A stretch of DNA of 13,367 nucleotides, from assembly GCA_023144075.1 (NCBI GenBank), contig JAGLGJ010000013.1:1-13367 (forward strand), given 5' to 3'. The notes beneath the pieces were generated by a model that did no database searches, was not told where the DNA came from, and saw nothing but the letters and a program-made list of their open reading frames with translations. The first letter of the stretch is position 1. Each line of letters starts with the position of its first letter. This document shows positions 8,184 to 13,367 of this stretch, one piece after another. The position numbers and the translations under genes were made by a program. This DNA comes from Candidatus Bathyarchaeota archaeon. Lineage in GTDB: Archaea > Thermoproteota > Bathyarchaeia > 40CM-2-53-6 > RBG-13-38-9.

Positions 8184-8654
8184 ATGTCGGGGTATAATAT
8201 CTTGACTTCTCTGGATAGGATCTACCTGCAAATACCTGAATTCTCTACTGATGATATAATATTGGCAATTATCGTAATAGTGGTTGTAGTCACCCTGATT
8301 ATCATGGGCATGTTAATTCTTAATAGAAGACCAAGTCGTAAATCAAATTTACGACCTCGTGGATTAGACTTCAAAAATTATCCTTATGATATGCATATGA
8401 GCGCTGATGGATCACCCATAGCAACAGTTCTTGAGATGTTGAGGAGAGATTTGGAAGACTTGTCTATAGCCTATTCTTCTGGACATCTCAAAAAAAGAAA
8501 TTATCAAGAAAGAGTGGTAGAAATTAAGAAAACACTCCAGGATCTGAAGGAACTTAGAGAGATCATTCCCGAAACCAAGAAATGTAACAGATGTAATACC
8601 GAAATCCTAAGAGACGCCTCATTCTGTGACAGATGTGGTACAAAACAGTCCTGA
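8184..8654 (+). CDS. Membrane-anchored zinc-ribbon protein of unknown function
   Basis: I do not recognise a named family beyond the zinc ribbon. The 156-residue product has a short N-terminal segment, one strong transmembrane helix (about 24-46, rich in I, V and L) and a basic RRPSRKSNLRPRG stretch that should face the cytoplasm. A charged helical region (about 77-128) with possible coiled coil follows. It ends in a zinc ribbon with ligands C134, C137, C148 and C151 (CNRCN and CDRCG knuckles). The ATG at 8184 is one of only three ATG starts in the window, and there is no ribosome site before it. The gene stands alone, divergent from the SGNH hydrolase. Similar one-TM plus zinc-ribbon proteins are frequent in archaea and often uncharacterised; a scaffold or regulatory role is a guess. 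Confidence 0.8.
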   Translation: MSGYNILTSLDRIYLQIPEFSTDDIILAIIVIVVVVTLIIMGMLILNRRPSRKSNLRPRGLDFKNYPYDMHMSADGSPIATVLEMLRRDLEDLSIAYSSGHLKKRNYQERVVEIKKTLQDLKELREIIPETKKCNRCNTEILRDASFCDRCGTKQS

Positions 8655-8766
8655 CTAGTTGACTTTCTTTCTAACGTAAACATATAATCTAAAATTGTAG
8701 ACTATCTCGAAAAAATCAAATAGAGAATAAGCATTATCTTAAAGATTGCACTGTATCCAAATCAAA

Positions 8767-8771
8767 GAGGT
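8767..8771 (+). promoter_or_regulatory. Ribosome binding site of the PreA-like gene
   Basis: GAGGT lies 8 nt before the TTG at 8780 and supports this codon as the start. The protein then begins MSIDLSCEICDVTFKNPF, as expected for a barrel N-terminus. Confidence 0.5.
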
Positions 8772-8779
8772 TTGAAAGA

Positions 8780-10087
8780 TTGTCTATTGATCTTTCATGT
8801 GAAATCTGCGATGTTACTTTTAAAAATCCGTTTATACTTTCATCAGCTACTCCGACAAAAACTGCTCGAAATATTTCGAGAGGAATTGAGGCTGGTTGGG
8901 CAGGAGCTGTAATGAAGACTTTGGTTCCTTTAGAATATGCAAGGGTATACCCTAGGCCACGTTTCAAAATATATTGGCTGAAAGATCAAGGAGCCTATCC
9001 AAAAATAATACCTCGTTCATTCTCGATAACAGATATCGAAGAGGGTTCACATCTAAATCCAGAAGATTATGTGAAGGAACTCGATAACGCAAAAAAGGCC
9101 GTTGGAGATGATGGTGTTATTATTGGAAGCATAACTGCTGGTGATATGGACACTTGGCAAAAATACATTGAGCTAATAAATGGCTCAAGGGCGGACATTT
9201 TAGAGTTGAACTTTTCCTGTCCTTATGCCGGAGAGCCAGGTACTAAGAAAAAGGGCGAGAAATTAGGTTGGACATTAATGTATATGGCTGAAGATGTCTT
9301 ACGACTCGCAAAAAAAACATGTTCGATACCTTTTACTCCAAAAATTTCCTCTCAAACAGGCGAAGTTGATGATTGGGCTAAGAGATTTGAGGCTGCTGGT
9401 TCACCATGTTTGACATTATCGCATAGGATCTCGACACTTGATGTTGATATAGAATCAGGGAAACCCATACCTTTCGGTTGTATTGGAGGCTTTGGAGGCC
9501 CTTATTTGATAGGGTTCTCTTTGAAGTGGATTGCTAAAGCTGCGCCGAAGGTTAATGTACCTATCATAGCTTGTATGGGGATGCTCGAGTGGAGTGATAC
9601 GATAAAGTACATTATGGTTGGAGCCTCAGCAATACAGAGCTGTTCAGCTGTCATGGTCCAAGGTTATGATGTTGTCAAGCATTGGCTCAAAATGATTAAC
9701 GATTACATGAGAGAACATAGTTACACATCAATAAAGGAATTAAGGGGAATTGCTCTGAATCAGATCAATCCTCCTACAATGGTAGAGAGAGGGAATGAAG
9801 GTGTGTATGCTGTTGTTGATCGATCTAAATGTACAGGTTGTGGAATATGCAAACGTTGTTGTTTCTATTTTGCCATAGATACCAAAGAGGGAAAAGCAGA
9901 AATTAACCTGAAAAATTGTGACGGATGTGGACTCTGCCATGAAGTCTGTCCAGAAAATGCAATAGTTGCAAAGAAGATAATGGAAAAAGACGCTTATCCT
10001 AGGCCAGACTCTAAATCATACCATGGACATTATATGCCAAAATTAAACTCTAAACAACAAGAGATCTGTAGACTCTCTGAGGAATAA
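8780..10087 (+). CDS. PreA-like flavin dehydrogenase with C-terminal 2x[4Fe-4S] ferredoxin domain; substrate unknown
   Basis: The 435-residue protein has the layout of the PreA subunit of dihydropyrimidine dehydrogenase: an FMN-binding DHOD-like TIM barrel (about 3-310) followed by a bacterial-type ferredoxin. Barrel signs are FKNPFILSSATPT at the N-terminus, ELNFSCPYAG (142-151) and the PKIS lysine (K188). The ferredoxin cysteines are C351, C354, C357, C361 and C380, C383, C386, C390. The loop after the CP motif, where dihydropyrimidine dehydrogenases have the catalytic cysteine in LACGQ, reads GEKLGW and has no cysteine. The TNT-type residues near the substrate are replaced by SHR (214-216). 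Pyrimidine reduction is therefore unlikely, and a divergent redox role fed by the Fe-S clusters is inferred. No PreT partner is adjacent. The start is TTG 8780 with GAGGT (8767-8771) 8 nt upstream. A possible TATA is at 8681-8690. Confidence 0.85.
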   Translation: MSIDLSCEICDVTFKNPFILSSATPTKTARNISRGIEAGWAGAVMKTLVPLEYARVYPRPRFKIYWLKDQGAYPKIIPRSFSITDIEEGSHLNPEDYVKELDNAKKAVGDDGVIIGSITAGDMDTWQKYIELINGSRADILELNFSCPYAGEPGTKKKGEKLGWTLMYMAEDVLRLAKKTCSIPFTPKISSQTGEVDDWAKRFEAAGSPCLTLSHRISTLDVDIESGKPIPFGCIGGFGGPYLIGFSLKWIAKAAPKVNVPIIACMGMLEWSDTIKYIMVGASAIQSCSAVMVQGYDVVKHWLKMINDYMREHSYTSIKELRGIALNQINPPTMVERGNEGVYAVVDRSKCTGCGICKRCCFYFAIDTKEGKAEINLKNCDGCGLCHEVCPENAIVAKKIMEKDAYPRPDSKSYHGHYMPKLNSKQQEICRLSEE

Positions 10088-10117
10088 AAAAAGTAGTTAG
10101 AAAATTGTCGGTTTTTT
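10086..10117. terminator. Bidirectional T-tract termination region between the PreA-like gene and gcvH
   Basis: In the 29-bp convergent gap, the plus strand has TTTTTT at 10112-10117, about 25 nt after the PreA-like stop. The minus strand has a run of seven T (10092-10086), about 25 nt after the gcvH stop. Archaeal RNA polymerase stops at such U-rich tracts without needing a hairpin, so each gene appears to have its own terminator in a shared gap. Confidence 0.5.
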
Positions 10118-10530
10118 CATTTCTGTTCGATTATAGTTTTTAGGAAGTCCCCATATTTGTTGGTATCCATTAAGGCCGATAGTTCCTGATCAAGGTTTGA
10201 AGGTTTGATAATCGCCACCCATCCATCACTATATGGACTCTCATTTACACGCTCTGGATTGTCAGGTAGACTAGTATTGACTTCAATAATGTCTCCTGAT
10301 ACTGGAGAGAAGAAATCTGAAACAGCTTTAACAGATTCCAGTGTCCCGGCTGGTTTCATGTACTCAACTTTTGAATCAACGTTTGGAAGTTCGACAAAAA
10401 CAACTTCGTGCAACGCTTTTTGAGCGTAATCGGTTATACCCACTCGACATTTGTCGTCTTCAACTTTGATCCAAGTATGTTCCTTCGTATAAAATAATCC
10501 TTCTGGAACTTCATAATCATTGATCTTCAA
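10117..10530 (-). CDS. gcvH: Glycine cleavage system H protein
   Basis: GcvH carries a lipoyl arm that shuttles the aminomethyl group between the P, T and L proteins of the glycine cleavage system. The 137-residue protein has the normal family length. It shows the N-terminal YTKEHTW (14-20), GITDYAQKALHEVVFVELP (31-49) and the lipoylation site ESVKAVSD with K68, then SPVSGDIIEVN and the NESPYSDGW signature. The start must be TTG 10528-10530, because an in-frame TGA lies only one codon further upstream (10534-10536) and the conserved MKINDYEVPEG begins at this codon. A TATA-like ATTTAAAAAT is centred 25 nt upstream, so the mRNA is probably leaderless. The P, T and L genes and a lipoate ligase are not in the window. 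The gene lies 69 nt downstream of the small zinc-ribbon gene on the same strand. Confidence 0.96.
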   Translation of the reverse strand: MKINDYEVPEGLFYTKEHTWIKVEDDKCRVGITDYAQKALHEVVFVELPNVDSKVEYMKPAGTLESVKAVSDFFSPVSGDIIEVNTSLPDNPERVNESPYSDGWVAIIKPSNLDQELSALMDTNKYGDFLKTIIEQK

Positions 10531-10550
10531 TACTCAATCGCATCTCTTTA

Positions 10551-10560
10551 ATTTTTAAAT
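10551..10560 (-). promoter_or_regulatory. TATA box of gcvH
   Basis: ATTTAAAAAT on the minus strand is centred about 25 nt before the TTG at 10530, the distance expected between a TATA box and the transcription start. The gcvH transcript is therefore probably leaderless, which fits the lack of a ribosome site. Confidence 0.45.
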
Positions 10561-10599
10561 TTGTAATAATTATTAACAGTATATATCAGTGTCTAAAGA

Positions 10600-10803
10600 C
10601 TATTCGCTCTCCATTTCGACTGGCGTTATTTTGATTGACTCTATATTGAAAGCTAATTTTTTCCTACAATTTGGACATAAGCCGCCATGCTTATGAATAG
10701 CCTCTAGAGGAGATTCAAGTTCTAGGCCGACATATAGTTCATGCGTACAATTGCTACAATATATTCGCTGAGGCAAAGATTTGACCCTTGAAAAAGAAAG
10801 CAA
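10600..10803 (-). CDS. Small zinc-ribbon protein, function unknown
   Basis: The product has up to 67 residues and one zinc ribbon: C16 and C19 in YCSNC, and C43 and C46 in CPNC, separated by a segment that may form a beta-helix linker (VGLELESPLEAIHKHGG). It ends acidic (PVEMESE). I cannot assign a function; proteins of this type may act in transcription, translation or as assembly factors. Two starts compete. TTG 10801-10803 gives 67 residues but has no ribosome site. TTG 10774-10776 gives 58 residues, starts MPQRIYCSNC and has AAGGGT seven bases upstream. I favour the shorter form, since the extra nine residues show nothing conserved-looking. It lies upstream of gcvH on the same strand, but gcvH has its own TATA-like element, so co-transcription is uncertain. 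Confidence 0.7.
   Translation of the reverse strand: MLSFSRVKSLPQRIYCSNCTHELYVGLELESPLEAIHKHGGLCPNCRKKLAFNIESIKITPVEMESE
10784..10789 (-). promoter_or_regulatory. Ribosome binding site supporting the shorter zinc-ribbon start
   Basis: On the minus strand the sequence reads AAGGGT, then seven bases, then TTG at 10776. It lies inside the longer reading frame and argues that translation begins at residue 10 of that frame. Confidence 0.4.
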
Positions 10804-10805
10804 TG

Positions 10806-10841
10806 AACATATTTCAACTTTAAGTCGAAAATCAATATGTT
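10806..10841. repeat. 8-bp inverted repeat between the zinc-ribbon and OST3-like genes
   Basis: AACATATT (10806-10813) and AATATGTT (10834-10841) are perfect reverse complements, 28 bp centre to centre. They lie in the 89-bp divergent region just before the zinc-ribbon frame. The arrangement could be an operator for a dimeric regulator, but 8-bp AT-rich repeats can occur by chance. Confidence 0.3.
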
Positions 10842-10862
10842 TACAACCTTTACTTCTAAGAA

Positions 10863-10870
10863 CTTATAAC
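10863..10870 (+). promoter_or_regulatory. TATA box of the OST3/OST6-like gene
   Basis: CTTATAAC is centred about 26 nt before the ATG at 10893, so transcription would begin at or next to the start codon. This points to a leaderless mRNA and supports that ATG over the GTG that follows it. Confidence 0.5.
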
Positions 10871-10892
10871 TATGATGTGATACTGCAAGGTC

Positions 10893-11363
10893 ATGGTGGC
10901 AGACTTGAGTGGGAAGACTGGAAGTATTAGTTGGAAATTTAATCGATTCCTAAGTAATCTTGCTTTTAGATTCAGAAAATTTCGTCTGCCAAGAAGAATT
11001 ATGGGTAAACCATCACTCAATATTATTACAATAGCTCTAATGGCGTTTGCAATCTTCCTTTTATCTGGAGGATTATATACCATTGTTGAAATTATGTCTG
11101 GTAGAGCCTTAACCATGATACCGTCAGCTAGTGGGTGGACATTCATCTATCCTGGAAGCCTCAATATGCAAACAATAAACGAGAGCTTGATTTCTGGAAT
11201 GCTTTACTTCTTGGGAGCCACTGGTTTCTATTTAGTACTTAGAAGTGTGAAATTAGCCTACCGTCCACGTCAGGCATACATTACATTAATAATCGGATTA
11301 ATGTTAGTCCTTCTGATTGTTTATTACACATCAATATTGCTACAAGCCAAGATGGGCGGCTAG
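10893..11363 (+). CDS. Three-helix membrane protein resembling the OST3/OST6 membrane domain
   Basis: The 156-residue protein has a basic N-terminus (about 1-40) and three membrane helices (about 43-66, 97-118 and 129-150). The pattern is SGG near the end of helix 1, a ~25-residue loop, then FIYPGS, Q93 and E97 leading into helix 2. It matches, in spacing and residues, the SGQMWNHI, loop, YIHGSS, Q and ET order of human MAGT1 and the related region of yeast Ost3. This comparison is from memory. OST3/OST6 proteins are accessory subunits of the eukaryotic oligosaccharyltransferase; their luminal thioredoxin domain is absent here. A role with STT3 is therefore inferred. The ATG at 10893 fits a TATA box 26 nt upstream. 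The gene converges on carS with 2 nt between the stop codons. If the match is wrong, it remains an unassigned three-TM protein. Confidence 0.75.
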   Translation: MVADLSGKTGSISWKFNRFLSNLAFRFRKFRLPRRIMGKPSLNIITIALMAFAIFLLSGGLYTIVEIMSGRALTMIPSASGWTFIYPGSLNMQTINESLISGMLYFLGATGFYLVLRSVKLAYRPRQAYITLIIGLMLVLLIVYYTSILLQAKMGG

Positions 11364-11365
11364 CT

Positions 11366-11863
11366 TTACCACCAATGTCTCTTCACTCCAAGTCGGTATG
11401 CGAAAAAATTCGCCAATAGATGCATCGGAGGAGTGAAAACTATCAGTATAATGACAGTGCCAAAACCTACTTGTTGAACTGGATAAGTAAGAATCAATGC
11501 GCCTAATATGAAATCGAGTTGATCGAGTATAGGAAAAGGTTCTCCAGGTTTAAAGTCTATTCTGCGTTTTATGAAAGACCCTAAAAGATCACCAAGTAAT
11601 GCACCAAGTGCGGCAAGTGCGCCGATAAGAAATATTCCAGGACCAAGAAATATTTCTTCAGCTATTGCTGCTAGGATACCTAGGATGAGGGCCATTCCAA
11701 ATCCTCTGAAGGTTTTGTTCGCTCCAAAGATCCTTTTGCCGTCAATAAAGTGGAAGCCGAGATCCATAGGTGGCCCTCCTCTAAATAGGGTGGGCAAGGC
11801 GTTAGCTATGTATGCTGGTATCGCTATGTAAATAGCTTGAAGAATATCTATCTCGTTTATCAA
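11366..11863 (-). CDS. carS: CDP-archaeol synthase (CTP:2,3-di-O-geranylgeranylglyceryl phosphate cytidylyltransferase)
   Basis: CarS activates the archaeal lipid precursor DGGGP with CTP to give CDP-archaeol, before polar head groups are added. It is an integral membrane protein of 165 residues, a normal length. Conserved features are PAYIANALPTLFRGGPPMD (16-34), IDGKRIFGANKTFRG (40-54), GDLLGSFIKRR (91-101) and PFPILDQLDF (109-118), with hydrophobic helices between them. The start is TTG 11861-11863. Upstream in the same frame there is no other start before the radB stop, so TTG is nearly forced. AAGGG lies 11 nt before it, a long spacing. It follows radB by 18 nt on the same strand, so the two are probably one transcript. 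Its stop is 2 nt from the convergent OST3-like gene. Confidence 0.94.
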   Translation of the reverse strand: MINEIDILQAIYIAIPAYIANALPTLFRGGPPMDLGFHFIDGKRIFGANKTFRGFGMALILGILAAIAEEIFLGPGIFLIGALAALGALLGDLLGSFIKRRIDFKPGEPFPILDQLDFILGALILTYPVQQVGFGTVIILIVFTPPMHLLANFFAYRLGVKRHWW

Positions 11864-11881
11864 GTTGTAAATATCCCTTAA

Positions 11882-12583
11882 TTAGATTGGTGAAATTTGA
11901 AAATCTGTCAAGCCTTCTTCCATCATTTTTAAATAGCATCTATTTTTGGTGACATCTTGAGATTGGAAAGTATCAAGTCTAGCTTCTTTTATTTTATGTT
12001 CGGCTGTTGATCTGAGATTTAGAATTGTCTTAGGCCAATGGAATAACGTTCGACGTGCTACTGGTTCTATTCTAAATCCTATATCATCTACTCTTGATCT
12101 TACTTGACTAGTTATGAGGACCACCAAATCATATTTTGATGCTAACTCAACAAGATATGCTAACTGTCGATTTAATTCACGATTAAGACTAAAGTTTCCT
12201 TGTGCATTGCCTAAAGATGCTCTATATAGCGAAGTCACAGTATCAACAACAATTAATCCAACCCTTTTTGTTAGGTAATTTTCGAGATTTTCCACTATAC
12301 GTGATTGCTCTAAAAAAGACTGCGGGATAAAGATGAGTATATTCTCAAGAACATCATCTTGACTTGAGCCTATAATTTGAATTAATCGTTTGTGAGAAAA
12401 AGATTGATCCGCATCAATATAGAGCGTTTTCCAATTTCTCTTCGAGGCTGAAACCGCGCATTGCAAACTTATTGTAGTTTTCCCAGTTGACGCCTCTCCA
12501 TATATTAAACTGAGATATCCTTTTGGGAAGCCCCCAATAAGCAATCTGTCTAAAGAAGGTGTAAGAGTCGAGAGAGTGCTCAT
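11882..12583 (-). CDS. radB: RadB, RecA/RadA-family recombination paralogue
   Basis: RadB is an archaeal RadA paralogue with a RecA-type ATPase core and no N-terminal helix-hairpin-helix domain. It acts as a mediator of homologous recombination. The 233-residue length is typical. The start LTPSLDRLLIGGFPKG (7-22) is the usual RadA/RadB core beginning. The Walker A is GEASTGKTT (29-37, K35) where most relatives have GPPGTGKT-like residues. YIDADQSF (55-62) follows, then Walker B LIVVDTVTSLYR (110-121, D114) and ITSQVRS (157-163). The C-terminal LKMMEEGLTDF (218-228) resembles the family's closing strand and turn. The start is ATG 12581-12583. It is divergent from the Clp1-like gene over 143 bp and is probably co-transcribed with carS. 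Confidence 0.92.
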   Translation of the reverse strand: MSTLSTLTPSLDRLLIGGFPKGYLSLIYGEASTGKTTISLQCAVSASKRNWKTLYIDADQSFSHKRLIQIIGSSQDDVLENILIFIPQSFLEQSRIVENLENYLTKRVGLIVVDTVTSLYRASLGNAQGNFSLNRELNRQLAYLVELASKYDLVVLITSQVRSRVDDIGFRIEPVARRTLFHWPKTILNLRSTAEHKIKEARLDTFQSQDVTKNRCYLKMMEEGLTDFQISPI

Positions 12584-12614
12584 CTTTCTACAGCCACCGT
12601 TTTTACTTTCTAAG

Positions 12615-12624
12615 AAGGATCCTT
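12615..12624. repeat. 10-bp palindrome upstream of radB
   Basis: AAGGATCCTT is a perfect palindrome 32-41 nt upstream of the radB ATG, in the divergent radB/Clp1 region. It could be a regulator site, but a 10-bp palindrome is short and it may be chance. Confidence 0.2.
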
Positions 12625-12717
12625 TTCAAGCATAACTCATCTATATGTTTGATGAATAAAATCTAACATTTAGTTTTTACATAAATTGAATCTGTCTAGA
12701 ATTAAGGGCCTAAAAGT

Positions 12718-12721
12718 GGAG
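12718..12721 (+). promoter_or_regulatory. Ribosome binding site of the Clp1/GRC3-like kinase
   Basis: GGAG lies five bases before the TTG at 12727. An in-frame TAA at 12703-12705 leaves no other plausible start, so this site and the TTG together define the N-terminus. Confidence 0.5.
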
Positions 12722-12726
12722 CACAA

Positions 12727-13367
12727 TTGAGATTTCTAATTCAATCTGGAAAGACATTATTAGTATCAGGGCCGGCCTCCTTGAAATTGCAAGAGGGGGA
12801 AGCAAATGTTTTTGGAGCTCCATTTAAACCACAACAAAGACTGATAGTCAAAAGAGAGAAACAGTTCGCTATTGAGATTGTAGAAGAGTCAATAATTGAG
12901 GGGGATTTTGGTGAAAGCGCAACCTACTTGGAGATTGATGATACTACAATCCCTGAATCATGGTTTGAGGCTGCTAACACATTTCAGAAATCCAATAATA
13001 AAAAATTACTTGTTATAGGTTCTACCGATACAGGTAAAAGCACTCTCTGCACGTTTCTAGTCAATCATATTCTTAAATTCAAACAAAGTGTGGCACTTCT
13101 TGATGCTGATATTGGTCAATCGGATCTAGGACCTCCTGGAACTCTAGGATTAAGCATTATCAATAAACCGTACATCGAATCAGATAATTTGAACTTAGAT
13201 TCAATGATCTTTGTTGGTAAGACAAGCCCCTCCTCAGTTACTGAGAAAGTTATCAATGGAATTTTGAAGCTTGAAAATTCCGTCCAAAAAGGAACATCAA
13301 TAGTCATAAACACTGATGGCTGGATCTTGGACACAGAAGCAATCGCTTACAAATTAAGAATGATTAG
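12727..13367 (+). CDS. Clp1/GRC3-family polynucleotide 5'-hydroxyl kinase (3' end outside the window)
   Basis: Family members phosphorylate 5'-OH ends of RNA (and DNA) with ATP and act in RNA processing and repair; an archaeal Clp1 kinase has been characterised in Pyrococcus. The frame is open from the TTG to the window end, giving 213 residues, and has no stop. The N-terminal ~85 residues are a beta-rich domain with GPASLKLQEGEANVFG. Walker A is GSTDTGKST (98-106, K104). DADIGQSDLGPPGT (126-139) is the hallmark Clp1/GRC3 motif after it. INTDGW near the end matches the family's next conserved strand. The remainder lies beyond base 13367. Start evidence: an in-frame stop 24 nt upstream and GGAG at the correct distance. 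The gene is divergent from radB. Confidence 0.9.
   Translation, partial: MRFLIQSGKTLLVSGPASLKLQEGEANVFGAPFKPQQRLIVKREKQFAIEIVEESIIEGDFGESATYLEIDDTTIPESWFEAANTFQKSNNKKLLVIGSTDTGKSTLCTFLVNHILKFKQSVALLDADIGQSDLGPPGTLGLSIINKPYIESDNLNLDSMIFVGKTSPSSVTEKVINGILKLENSVQKGTSIVINTDGWILDTEAIAYKLRMI

Noticed and set aside
12649..12662. A TTTGATGAAT stretch that resembles a C box of a C/D guide RNA.
   Set aside because: No D box CTGA or paired C'/D' motifs lie at a suitable distance, and the first base of the C box does not fit.

Overview
The window is archaeal chromosome, moderately AT-rich and densely coded. Diagnostic genes are aIF2 alpha next to Nop10, an AglB/STT3 oligosaccharyltransferase, CDP-archaeol synthase (CarS), RadB and a Clp1/GRC3-type RNA kinase. 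Several traits (eukaryote-like STT3 motifs, a membrane protein resembling OST3/OST6, a glycine-cleavage H protein) suggest a TACK-type archaeon, possibly Bathyarchaeia. No rRNA or other phylogenetic marker is present to fix this, so the lineage is an inference. I see no tRNA, rRNA, CRISPR array, insertion sequence or phage gene.

Layout. 1-917 (+): 3' part of aIF2 alpha, overlapping by 4 nt with nop10. 1014-3764 (-): STT3/AglB with two C-terminal Ig-like repeats. 3883-7134 (+): isoleucyl-tRNA synthetase, divergent from STT3 across a 118-bp promoter region. 7215-7946 (-): an SGNH/GDSL-family hydrolase, divergent from 8184-8654 (+), a membrane-anchored zinc-ribbon protein. The 237 bp between these two (7947-8183) is the longest non-coding stretch; it is AT-rich and shows only candidate TATA elements. 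8780-10087 (+): a PreA-like FMN/2x[4Fe-4S] dehydrogenase that converges on 10117-10530 (-), gcvH, across a 29-bp gap with T-tracts on both strands. 10600-10803 (-): a small zinc-ribbon protein. 10893-11363 (+): a three-helix membrane protein similar to the OST3/OST6 membrane domain, ending 2 nt from the convergent carS. 11366-12583 (-): a probable radB-carS operon. 12727-13367 (+): the 5' part of a Clp1/GRC3 polynucleotide kinase, cut by the window edge.

Most genes are housekeeping: translation initiation, rRNA pseudouridylation, tRNA charging, RNA end processing, recombination, ether-lipid synthesis and protein N-glycosylation. The two points that stand out are a possible multi-subunit, eukaryote-like oligosaccharyltransferase (STT3 plus an OST3/6-like protein encoded about 7 kb away) and a PreA-like enzyme that has lost the catalytic cysteine of dihydropyrimidine dehydrogenases. 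Nine of the twelve genes whose starts lie in the window appear to begin with TTG, an unusually high share.
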